Positions 1-10,819 of a stretch of 64,000 nt of DNA are shown here, piece by piece; position 1 is the first letter of the stretch, and every line of letters starts with the position of its first letter. The DNA is from Juglans regia (taxonomy: Eukaryota; Streptophyta; Magnoliopsida; Fagales; Juglandaceae): assembly GCF_001411555.2 (NCBI RefSeq), contig NC_049914.1, positions 9,066,273-9,130,272 on the forward strand. Reading direction: 5' to 3'. A program made the translations under genes and the position numbers. Below the pieces are notes generated by a model. It made no database searches and was not told the DNA's origin. It worked only from the letters and a program-made list of their open reading frames with translations.

Positions 1-460
1 AGAGTCTGCACAGAAGCTCTCTTATACACACTAAGAATTGAAGACATCTTTTTTCACTCTTCCACCCCTGCTTTGTGGAATATCACGCAATCATCAGCAA
101 ATAAAAAATAGTTTATTCTAGTTCCCCCTAGACACTGTAGTCCCTTTTATATTACCATTCTGCTATGATTTTACTAGAAGTTGGCTAAGTCCTTAGCACA
201 AATTATGATCAAGCAAGGGGATCGAGGGTCCATTGGTCTCATACCTCTTGAGGGTATGATTTTCTTTCCTGGCTTACCATTGACCAGCACTGAATAACTC
301 ACTAATGATGCATACTTCATGATCAAACAGATTATCTTCTCCCCAAAACCCAACATTCTCAGCATAACTCCTAAAAAAGGCCACTCGATTCTATCATTGG
401 CCTTAAACATATCCAGTTTTATAGTCATGCTTCCATTTCTCCCCTTATTAATTAGTTGCA
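1..460 (-). mobile_element. LINE (L1-type) reverse transcriptase fragment, degraded
   Basis: Read on the minus strand, positions 460-174 encode a stretch with KLDMFKANDRIEWPF, then SYSVLVNGKPG and SRGMRPMDPRSPC. These correspond to the palm region of plant L1-type LINE reverse transcriptases (known form KxDMxKAYDRVEW ... RGIRQGDPLSP). A stop follows near 174. In another frame, positions about 120-60 encode LFADDCVIF, the catalytic F/Y-A-D-D box, followed by a further in-frame stop. The open frames are therefore broken and the fragment is cut by the window edge. A dead remnant. Confidence 0.75.
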
Positions 461-679
461 AAACACAAAACTAATTAATGCTTTATCAGTTGTATGGACG
501 CACACATCGTAATTTATAATTCTTTTATTGGAAAAAGAATTTGGCAAATGAACTAAGGTCCAGCTTAGTAGAAGCTCATTGCCAAAAATAAAAGTAAGAG
601 ATAAAGATAAAGAAAGTTGACTGATAAAAGTGACATAAGTTAAGTATGAATTAGCTACTCCGAAGAAGGAATGAGACAT

Positions 680-1110
680 TTATAAAAGAAAGGGACCACT
701 AAAACGTAGGGATTGGATATCTCTACAAGGAAAGATTTCTCTAACATCTTGGGGACTCTCTCTCCATAAAGGAGGCATTATATTCAATCTCTCTAGAACC
801 CTATTTCCTAATTTATTGTATTGAGAGCTATAGAAGGCCCATGGATTTCGCCCCTTAAAATCTACGGGCCTAGAACCCTAAAGTCACCCAATATAGTGAA
901 TTTCGCCGCCAAAAAATCTATGAACATAGACTTTTATGTCGAACCACGCAAATTTATGTATCTCTCTTTTTATTTATATTTTATATACTTTATTTATCGT
1001 TTATTTTATGGATGAGCATCCAAGTATTGTACTAACGTCCAAGCCATCATTGTCGAACATTCAATCGTATTGTTGAGTTTCGACGACCCCGTCAGAAAAA
1101 TGTATTAACA
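680..1110. repeat. Possible LTR fragment
   Basis: There is no open frame of note. The stretch has the look of the R/U5 part of a plant LTR: a run of cleavage-site-like T-rich sequence after a segment around 880-960 with an AACCACGCAAATTTATGT motif, resembling the AACCACGTAAAT motif common in Copia LTRs. I found no partner LTR, primer-binding site or target duplication. This is a resemblance only. Confidence 0.3.
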
Positions 1111-2559
1111 TGAGGTATTTAAAATTCTGAAATACTTGTGTTAACATGTTATGACATTCTTAGACATGTCCCACAATGTTGTATGTACCATCTATATATG
1201 GAACGTACCCAAACAAGAATATCGATCAACATATATATGTAAGATCAAGATCATCAAAGCTAGCTAGAGATGTACGTACGTATTTATTAATTTATTTGAT
1301 TTCAATTCCCATGCTTATATGTCTCGAATCGGTTGCCATGCATGCACTATATATTTTATAGAAAGTGACATGCATTGATCTCTACCCATTCTTGGAGAAA
1401 AGGCAGTAGTATCATGAGTACTCGACATGCATGATTATAATTAAACAGCGATATCACTAGAAATGATGGGTACGTTGAGTCGAGTAGAAAAGACGTCGTA
1501 TACTCATAATCATGAAGGACATTATTAAGTACTATATATCCATATATGTCGGCAACTACTTATATATATGAATTTTATTATTTATATGTTGTTATGTGTA
1601 CGTAAATACGCTATATATTTATAGTAGAATTCATTTATAAAAAATCAAAATATTAATTGTTAGGTACAATATGCATGTGTCACGGGCGAGCGAGGACGCG
1701 GTTCATGAGAAGATCACATGATACAAGGCGAGGTAGGGTTGAAACTAATTAGTAACACGCAAAGAATCTTACAATGCAATGAATACCCGATGAGATTTAC
1801 CTCGCGAGAAGTTTACACCTACAGATCAACAGGTCTTGCAAATTAGATACCCATGCTGGCGGGATATATACTATTATCCCCAGTACCAGTACGTATCGAT
1901 CGTATTGATCATAAGAAAAACACAAGTGTTGGTATAATTATGAAGTTATTTGACTAGTACAACCATGGATATTGGATGGGGGAAGTGCATGCTTCCAAAA
2001 ACTCGTTGTTGGCAATGGCGCCATGGATCCATCATTTTCAGATTGAAGCTGCTTTAATTTGATAAAGTTGATAAACCCAATACGAGGAATTGCTTGTATT
2101 AGAAGGAAGAGTATATGATGTTTGCTAACATACGTACTACTTTTCATCGATATAAATGCATGTAGTTGTAACCACCGGCAAATGCTTTTGGTTAGAAAAC
2201 TTGTAATCGCCGAAACTTCTAATTAATTAATATTATGATTCAAGTTATAAATAATGTACGTGAATCTCAAGCTTTGAACCCTTTCATTAGTAACGTGCAA
2301 TTGTGAATTACAAATTTACAACTAGCCTCCCTTGGTTACTCAATTATGCATACACTTTCCGCAAGCATCTAGTACCATATATTATTGAGTGTGCAAGCAT
2401 CGTGTATATTTTTTTTTTAAAAATGAGTTAATTAATATGTGACTCACATGAAAAAATTAATTTTTTAATAGTGAATTTTACTCTTTTTCAAAAGGAGTAC
2501 GCGGCGCTTGCACAATCTAACTGTATTTAACATCACTCTTGATCATAACTATCATGTCT
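1111..2559. other. AT-rich intergenic stretch, no gene seen
   Basis: Only short open frames with no recognisable family, scattered TA-rich runs and CATGCATG-like words. Nothing here supports a gene or RNA. Confidence 0.6.
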
Positions 2560-2579
2560 ATCTTCTGGATTTTATTTAC

Positions 2580-2686
2580 TTTTTTTTTCTCCATTATTTT
2601 AGAGTGTTTTTTTTATTTCAGTCGTTTTATTTTTCGATACAAGACTGAAATTAAAGAACACTCCAAAATAATGATAAAAAAAAGCA
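2580..2686. repeat. Hairpin-forming inverted repeat (MITE-like)
   Basis: Two arms of about 42 bases surround a spacer of about 19. The left arm (about 2583-2623, core TTATTTTAGAGTGTT) matches the reverse complement of the right arm (about 2643-2685, core AACACTCCAAAATAA) with a few mismatches. The structure is seen directly; that it is a small transposon or a small-RNA source is inference. Confidence 0.6.
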
Positions 2687-3340
2687 TTGTATGAGCTTTA
2701 ATAGTTTAGGTATCACATTATAAATTAAAATTAGATATGAATTTTGAAGAGCAAAATGATTTTTTTTTCTAAAATGAATTAAAAGAAACAAAAAGAAAAG
2801 ACCAACAAATAACTATGGAATTACTATTCAAATTAAGTTACCTCTCCCTCTACTCTCCCGTTCTCATCTCCTTAATTCTAATCCCTTTCTCCCTTTTTTC
2901 AGTTTTTGATTCTCTGTTTTTACTTCTTTTGATTCAACTTTGACTCTTCATCCATCACCATTATTCTATGCTTTGATCGCTCTCTTTATTCATTTTTTTT
3001 TCTTTTTTTCCTCTTAATTATTCACTCTTTCTCATCATTTTACTAATTTTGAGTACTTAGATATGTCGTATTCTACTCATCACAATTGCTCGTGATCTTC
3101 ACGCACTACTTTAATGCAAATGATTATGAGATAGTGTCCACGTTCTCTACGAGCGGCAGATGTTGGTGCCCATTTGTTGCCTAAGAAGATCAACAAACTC
3201 TATGTACCCTGTGAATTAACAGTTGGGGACATCAATATGAAAATATTGATAGGGAGTTTCTCATCAAACGACTTTAACTCAATCCGCTTCATTACAACAC
3301 TTTGTTATAGAGAAATACTTTAACTATAAAAAAAATATAT

Positions 3341-3460
3341 AAAAATAAATTCATAAAATGACGTAATTTGATATGATAAATCAGATTATAAAGTTATTTT
3401 TATTATAAAATAAATTTAATAAATTACACAAAATCACATTATTTTATAAATTTATTTTTA
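3341..3460. repeat. Palindromic MITE, TGACGTAATTTGAT family, copy 1
   Basis: About 120 bases with imperfect inverted ends: ATAAATTCATAAAATGACG on the left and a TTATAAATTTATTTTTA end on the right, with a shared TTATAAAGTTATTTTTATTA middle. Related copies lie near 9640, 15950, 17811, 28165 and 58957. It is about 1 kb upstream of the PCRK-like kinase. Confidence 0.55.
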
Positions 3461-4351
3461 TCTAAACTTTTATACTTATTTTGCTATAACTTCGAGCCCA
3501 ACTGATGCCTCTTCGAACAACCCATTCATTTAAATAAAAAAAACATCGGTTTTGGCGGTCCAAATCATTGAATCTTAATGTTTTATTTGACAATTAGTCG
3601 ATCGTACTAGATTAATTAGTTGTTGCCGTTGGGGCAATAAAAAAATTGCAGGCCGTTTATGAAGGAAGAAGAGAGATAAAAAAAAAAACCGCATATCCGA
3701 ACAAAGAGATAAAATCCCTCTTAAGCCCCTCAACTAACAGGAGGGAGGGCCCCACAATGGTGTGCTTTCTCCAATGTTTATACGGACACTTCAACCAGGC
3801 ACTGCTGCTGCTGCAGTCACACTCTGCAGTCTGCAGTTCCCTCGTGATCTGATCAGCCTCAAGAGTCTCTGACCCCTGCTTTCCATTGCAACATGCCAAC
3901 ATCACATGTGGGGGTATTTTTGGGCTTTCACCTTTAGATTTTTTTTAATTTTTTTTATTCTAATATATATCTTTTTATAAATCAAGACATAATATAACTA
4001 AGATTCTTTTATAACTATAGAGAAAAATTAAAACTTCAATATTTGTTATTATTATAAAAACATTTTTAAGCGATTTATTTTTAATAAAATAAAACTCACA
4101 TGTTTAGGTTAAAATTATTTTCTTAATGTAATAAAATTCACATCTATATTTTTAAAAAATGCCTTAAAACTATATTACTTTTATATAAAAAGGTTTAGAT
4201 AATAAATTATAAAGAAATAATGCATCCTTTCTGCGGTTCTGCCCAACTAATGCGAAACAAAAGCCGCCTAATTCTATTTAAAATAAAGAAAAAAAATACT
4301 GAATCGAACCACGTTCCCCCAAGGCAAGTAGTCTGATCCGTGGACCGCCAC

Positions 4352-4415
4352 CGCTGACCAATCCGAAACCAGACCCTCTTCCCCTCGTAGCCTTTTGACT
4401 CTTTCTCGATATAAG
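4352..4415 (+). promoter_or_regulatory. Probable core promoter of the PCRK-like kinase
   Basis: An ATATAAG TATA-like box lies at 4409-4415, about 50 bases before the start codon. Upstream are TTGAC at 4395-4399 (a W-box core) and ACCAAT near 4356 (CCAAT box). The positions suit a plant core promoter. W-boxes are WRKY-factor sites typical of immune genes, but one short core can occur by chance. Confidence 0.45.
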
Positions 4416-4465
4416 CGCTCTCTGCGATTCCTAAAGTTCCTTCATTTGGATTTCACCCAAAACTC

Positions 4466-7044
4466 ATGAAGTGCTTCCACTTCACCAACGGCGAAGAGAG
4501 GCGCGACGACGGCGACGACGACAACTACGGCGTCTATGGCGTCGTTTCCCGGGCCGCGTCCAAGGTGTCTTGGGCCCGCTCTCTCAGCGTCGCATCCACG
4601 TCCAGCACGCTCGACAACAGGGACTTCTCCGACTCGGCTGGCTTCCTCGACTTCCTGACTCAGCGACGATCCAACGATCTTCGCGTGTTCACCTTCTCCG
4701 AGCTTAAATCTGCCACCAGAGGCTTCAGCAGGGCCTTGCTAATTGGGGAGGGAGGGTTTGGGTGCGTTTACAGAGGAGTCGTTACGGTTCCTGGCGACGG
4801 GACTGATGCTCCGGCTTCGAAAATGGAGGTTGCGATCAAGCAGTTGAATCGTAATGGTCTCCAGGCATGCCCCCTCTTCATTTCTTATGCATGGAGTATG
4901 CATACATTTTTCATGGATGATTTTGATGATGGCTTTGAATGCCTGTAAGAGGCGAATTTGGATATTGATTCTTTATTTTTATTAGATGGGTTAGTTCAGT
5001 TTGTCATTATGCCAAGGTTGTAATACAAAACGAGGGTGTTAGCCTCTTAGTTGTGTATACGGTCGAGTCGTAATTCAGAAGAATATAACTGATAAAACAA
5101 AGCTTTACCCCAGCTATATAGGATTAGCCACATTGATATGCTTGCTGCGCGGTGATAATGCGATTTCTACCATTCACGTTTTACTTTGTAAAGTTGAAGA
5201 ATTACTGCTTATCGCCTTAAGATATGATCTGGCTTGTTTAGTGTCAAAGAAACAGTATGATTTGTCGTATTTTGAGAGTAGAAACCGTTGTATCGGTGCT
5301 GCTTGCTATTAGAAATAATGAGATAATTAAGATTGAAAAATTTCTCCGAGGATCATTATAAGCCCCTGGAAACCTATAGTAAACAAGGGTTGATTCTCTA
5401 AGGACTAAGGTCATCTTATTGTACTTTTCTCTTTTTTGTTCAAGTATTCAGGGGCATAAGGAATGGATTAATGAAGTGAACTTTCTGGGTGTGGTCAAGC
5501 ACCCAAATCTCGTCAAGTTAGTAGGATATTGTGCAGAAGATGATGAGAGAGGGATTCAGAGACTTCTTGTCTATGAGCTTATGCGTAAAAAAAGCTTGGA
5601 GGACCATCTATTGGCTCGAGTACCTTCTCCTCTCCCATGGATTACAAGGTTAAAAATTGCTCAGGATGCAGCCCGTGGTTTGGCGTACCTTCATGAAGAA
5701 ATGGATTTTCAGGTACATTATTCTTCTACACTTGGGAACATTGCAATCATGATCTATAAGTGTCTACAAGCAAGCAAGGGTTCTTGTTTACTTGTGCCTC
5801 TTTCCTTAGTTTTGCCCAAAATTTCTTTATGTCTCGAGTGATTGCGTGAATGTCCCTTTATTCTAGACAGTAGACAATGCATAAATTGAGTGCAAAAGCT
5901 TGAACAAACTCATCGGCACGGCTTTTTTGCTACTTATTTTTACTGAGATTTACCTGCCTTTTATTTGCATTATATTTGCAGAAAAAATGAAAAGGTGGAT
6001 GATGATACACATATCTTTTACTTTTTGAAAAAAAAAAAGACAAAAGCTGCAGCCTGATTTTGTGGTGACTATTTTACTTTTTCACATTAATGCTGGTCCA
6101 CATGATTTTGATCTGTTCCATAATTCATGCAGCTAATATTTCGAGATTTCAAAACGTCAAACATTTTGCTAGACGAGGATTTCAATGCCAAGCTCTCGGA
6201 CTTTGGACTGGCTAGGCAGGGACCTTGTGAAGGACTAAGCCACGTTTCAACAACAGTAAGTTGTTGGGTGCAAGTTCAATGGATTATGTTTTTACGATTA
6301 TCTGAACTCTTCACCTTCTATAAAAGATGATTCTGAGTGAGGTTTGGAGCTTATGTGAATGTACTGATTGCCACTACTTTGAATTATGGGCTTTAAGTAA
6401 CTCTTGTGCACATAATCAACTCGGATATATTGAACATATTCTTACATGCCATTTTTCTTTATAAGGTTGTAGGGACAGTAGGTTATGCCGCTCCAGAGTA
6501 TGTTCAGACCGGCAGGCTTACTGCTAAAAGTGATGTTTGGAGCTTTGGGGTGGTAGTCTATGAGCTTATCACGGGGAGACGAGCAGTGGAAAGAAACCTT
6601 CCCCGAAGCGAGCAGAAACTGTTGGAATGGGTAAGACCATACGTGTCGGACTCAAAGAAATTTCACCTTATTGTAGACCCTCGAATCGAAGGACAGTATT
6701 GCATTAAATCAGCTCAGAAACTTGCATCTCTGGCAAACAAGTGTCTGATGAAACAGCCAAAATGCCGTCCTAAAATGAGTGAGGTCGTTGAGATACTGGG
6801 AAACATCATTAGCGAGATGATATCTCAAGATGAAGATGCCCCTCAGCTTGTCAATGGAAATGAAGAATTTAGGGAAGAAATCACGGGGGAGATCGAGAAC
6901 GAACCTGAGCCTGTGACCACTAAGCAGGGGAACAATTATCTGAAGAAGGTGTTTGACATTAGAGAAATGGTCAATTTGAAAAACAAATCATTTGGTAAAT
7001 TAGATTGGAGAAATTGGACACCTGGATTGGTAAGAACTTGGTGA
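4466..7044 (+). CDS. PCRK1: Receptor-like cytoplasmic kinase VII (PCRK1/PCRK2 type), 4 exons
   Basis: Exons 4466-4864, 5452-5712, 6133-6255 and 6466-7044 join in frame to a 453-residue Ser/Thr kinase. Visible: the MKCF start of this subgroup, glycine loop [11 protein letters not shown] (94-104), ATP lysine K125 in VAIKQL, an FRDFK catalytic loop with D225 (RD-type with F for H), DFG at 243-245 and APE at 270-272. [22 protein letters not shown] and IQTGRL-like segments match PCRK1/PCRK2 of RLCK subfamily VII-4. Family members sit below pattern-recognition receptors at the plasma membrane and pass immune signals to MAP kinases; that role is inferred here. There is no N-terminal Gly for myristoylation. 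Intron 1 must use a GC donor (CAG|GCATGC); exon 2 then restores the expected LQGHKEW. PBL19/20 are the main alternative names. Confidence 0.9.
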
Positions 7045-7228
7045 TAAGTAGTCAACCTCTGCTGTAAAGAGAAACCCCCAATTCTGGGATGGACAGTAGA
7101 TGAAGATAGATATGTCTGCGAATCCTGGAAACATATGGAGCTTATGCTTTCTCTCTCCTTTTGCTTGGAGTATAGTTGTAAATATTGCTTGCAAGGAAGG
7201 CTGCATTTGTGAAGCATCCTTTTTTATT

Positions 7229-7415
7229 AGAAAAATTCTATACACCTTATAACCATCTCACTTTCATCCCACCAAGTATGATGTAGCACATTTATCACCA
7301 TTAAATGATCATTTATTGCATTCTTCTTCATCATCTAATGGTAATGAATGTGCTACATACTACTTAGTATGATCAAAATAGGATGAAAGTGTGGTGTATA
7401 CCATTACTCTTTTTA
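7229..7415. repeat. Foldback MITE, GTGGTGTATA family, copy 1
   Basis: About 187 bases with inverted ends: ATTCTATACACC near the left edge and GGTGTATACCATTACTC-type sequence on the right, with matching inner segments around CACTTTCATCC / GGATGAAAGTG and AATGTGCTAC / GTAGCACATTT. It lies in the 3' flank of the PCRK-like kinase, possibly in its transcript. A related copy is at 21178-21346. Confidence 0.65.
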
Positions 7416-7990
7416 TTATATCTGAATATGCTAAGGCCTAAGTTATTTTTCTTCATCATATCTGTTTTTGCCTTAGATTTGGCATGAATGAATATGCTGT
7501 CTAAACGCATTTTGACCGTGTCCCATGGCCATATTTTTCATTTTGGAGGTGCTAAGCAATGTAACAGAACTTTAAATTTCAAAGAACACCACCCATCCGG
7601 TTTACAGGCATAATTTGAATTTGACGTAGAAGTCCTAAACTGGATGTATGGGGTTGGGCTTTGTCAATGGCTTTCAAGTTTTTCAACTCCATAACCCTAC
7701 CAAACTCGTCCTAACATTAATTATGACAGATTAAGATTTCTTATAATTCTTTAATCTAAATATCTTCAACAATCATGTAGACAACTTGTGGAGGATTTTG
7801 GTGGACATGTGGGGGTGATAGAAATGACAGCGCCTGGTGTAAAAGACCATAACTGAGAAGAATGGGAATGCTATACGTGTGCAGTCTTCGTCTATTTCAT
7901 TTGAAAAAAATGAGTTCAAAAAAATGAGTCTTCATTAAAAAAATATATTTTTTTTTAGTAGATTTTAGATATATTCACTTTTTATAAAGG

Positions 7991-8135
7991 GAGTACATAG
8001 AAACTGCACACTTAAAAACTACAAATATCATTTATCGAGAAAAATATATGTTGAAGTAAATGGAGTATGTAAAAACTGCACACTTCGAAACTACAAATAT
8101 AATTTCTTGAGAAAAATATATGTTGGAGTGACATG
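7991..8135. repeat. 72-bp tandem duplication
   Basis: Two adjacent units of about 72 bases, 7991-8062 and 8063-8135, share AACTGCACACTT, AACTACAAATAT and GAGAAAAATATATGTTG in the same order with a few substitutions. No coding function is apparent. Confidence 0.75.
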
Positions 8136-9088
8136 TAGATAGACGAGCTGTGTTAATATTGCTTCCTTCCAGCCTGCAATAGATGCATTCTTGTTTAGGT
8201 TGTCTCAAAATACATGCAAATTATAAGACTCGATCTATTTGTTTAAATTTTTGTTACTATTATGTTTTTCCAATTGAACCCACAGATATTTATTTATTTA
8301 AGAAAATTTTGAGAGTGTGATTTGATATCTTCCATATTGAATCAATGTAGAAATAAAAGGAGAAAAGTTCTAACAATCTAGGCGCACTTCGCCGCAATCC
8401 AAATTCCAAACTAGGTCATACATAGATTTAAAATTCAGTTTTATGCATTTTACAAATCGATGAAATTCATTATATTGAGTCTAATTGAATTTAACTTAGA
8501 GAAATCCTGTAGACCGGTCGGACTTATATTTCCCAAATAACAACCCACCAATAATGTACTAGCACGTAGGTTATCTACCACAACAATCTTGTGATGCGCT
8601 ACAAGGAACCTGATCAACCTGTATCCGCCTTCTTCATCTTCCCATTTTCCGAACAGTTCTTCCCCTTCATCTTTCCCTTTTACCTTCTTCTTCCCCACCA
8701 CTATTTCTTCTTCAACTTTCATTCGGTACTAAATTTTGCTTCAAATCATTCATCAAGTACCTTGCTCAGAGTCCCAACTTACACTAACTTTCTTTCAATC
8801 ACTTCATCTTCAAATCAGTACAAAGTAATGCTTAATCCAAACAACACAAAACCTAAATATTAAAATAATACAATAAACTACAAATACCCAATAGAGATGG
8901 CAAGAAAAAAAATGGTTCAATATCATTTATTTTTACAAAGATTTCATCATTTCCAGTGCTCTATAGATTTTTATTTCACGTGTTCTCGCTTTGTGGGCTA
9001 TTCTTTATTTATTTGAGATCTACAAGGAGTGAGCAAGGGACAAGGGCAAATTTTGAGAACCAAAAAGAAGAAAAAGTAGGATCCCACA
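8136..9088. other. Intergenic, no gene seen
   Basis: Short frames on both strands (for example around 8450-8860) are low-complexity and overlap one another; none has a recognisable domain or a plausible codon pattern. Nothing else supported. Confidence 0.5.
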
Positions 9089-9191
9089 TTTTCTCACCAT
9101 CCAAACAACAATATATTTTCTTAACATCCAAACAAAAATAAATTTTCTTAGCATCCAAACAGAAACGACATTTTCTCAGCATCCAAACGGC
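9089..9191. repeat. 28-bp short tandem repeat, about 4 units
   Basis: The unit TTTTCTYARCATCCAAACA plus about 9 variable bases repeats four times. It is a minisatellite of continuous units with no conserved-repeat and unique-spacer pattern. Confidence 0.75.
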
Positions 9192-9639
9192 GCATTTAAA
9201 GGTAACAAAATCATCCAAAAACATAGATAAGCATCAGAGCTGAGAAATCTGTGTGGGTGAGATGGTATTCGTGCAGCGGGTTTCCTTTCTTCAACTTTCC
9301 TATTGTTGACCTTGTCTATCCCATGTGAACGAGTGTAAATTAAATTGATAAATGCTTGGGAGCAGCCGGAAGCCGCAGCACACTGTGAAGATTTTTTTTT
9401 TTTTTTTTTTCACCCAGCACGTTGAGTGTGCTGGGGACTCTACAAATAGTAGTGTGATTTAGATTTTTTCAATTAAATTTGGTATAATTTTTGAGGTGGC
9501 AGTATGTGAGTGGAGGCCTGTTATTTGGGAAAAAGTAGACCGACCGCTTAGAAGCGTTTCTCTTTAGCTTAATATATAATTTCAAGCCATTTTTATTTTT
9601 CCCAGTTTTGGTACGTTACAAACACAGAGATTATACAAA

Positions 9640-9761
9640 AGTAAACTCACATACTGACGTGACTTCATGAGATCCGTTAGATCTACTTTACAATAAAATT
9701 AACTTTACAATCTGACATATCACATCAAGACACATCAGTTCATGAGTTTATTTTTATATAA
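9640..9761. repeat. Palindromic MITE, TGACGTAATTTGAT family, copy 2 (diverged)
   Basis: It has the same inverted-end plan as the copy at 3341-3460, with ACTGACGTGACTTCATGAGA on the left and CACATCAGTTCATGAGTTTA on the right. It is more GC-rich and more diverged than the other copies. Confidence 0.45.
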
Positions 9762-10819
9762 TATCCAACTATTTTCCGTAAAGAGAAGAAATCACAAATA
9801 GAACAACCTTAATAATTGCCAAATAGCCAGGTTTTAACCCCTGCACAATCTCTAAAGATATCGTTGAAGTTCAGGCTGTCAGACAAGCTTTAAGCTTAAG
9901 CAGTAGTTCCTCTTGGTCCTTGGAGAGTGGCAGAAGCCAGTTGGGTGGGTGGCTGTATCTGTATTCCAAAAGTAGATGCCCCCCCCACATGAGGAAACAA
10001 ATGGTTCTTTGGACCCTTCTGATACCTGGAAAGTCTTCCCCCACCTTTATTTTCTTTTTTCTTTCCTTTTTCACTTTTTAGCTTCACACGGAGTCAAAAG
10101 CTCAAAAGTTACATGGACTGAAAGCAAAGAAAGGATATGCATGATGCATCCACGTGTGCCTCACTAATCTTCTGCTCTTTATTTGTACATACTTTTTCTG
10201 ATTTAGCATGGTGGAGTTGGACACCATCAATCTACATGACTATAACTTTGCATTACTTAATAATTTCTCTTTCATCGCCTTTTCTGTCTTTGTTATTTAC
10301 AGTTGTTTGCTCAGAATAAAATAACAACTGCTCCATGATCACAGACATAATCTCAAATCAACAGCTGAAATTCTTCTCTTTTCCTTCTTTGAATAAGAAC
10401 AGAAATAAGATATTACATCAAACTTAGGGCAGACATACCAACCTAAAATGTAAAACAAATGGAAAATATACCACCCCAAGCTGAAAGAAAAAGGACCCCA
10501 GGCTGAAAGAAAAAAGAACAGGTGCCCATAGTCGCCATACAACAGCACTTGCTTCCCTACTTTCCAAAGTTACAGACATATTTGTAAGACAAAACATCGT
10601 GGCATTCATGTTACAAGTGCACCAGGAAACTGTCAACAGAAGATTTTTCCCATCAACGAAAGGTTGATCTTCCTACTATATTAGCTGAAATATGATCTGT
10701 ACAGTTATTAGACCAATATATGTATATGCTCCAGATCATGAGATTCTCACCAAACCCACGTTGCCATGGTAGTTTTAGTAGAACCAGAAGCAGCTTTGTT
10801 AAGTTCTGCCATTGCATTG

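Noticed and set aside
9089..9191. Regular repeats resembling a CRISPR array
   Set aside because: This is a plant nuclear minisatellite with no unique spacers of constant length.
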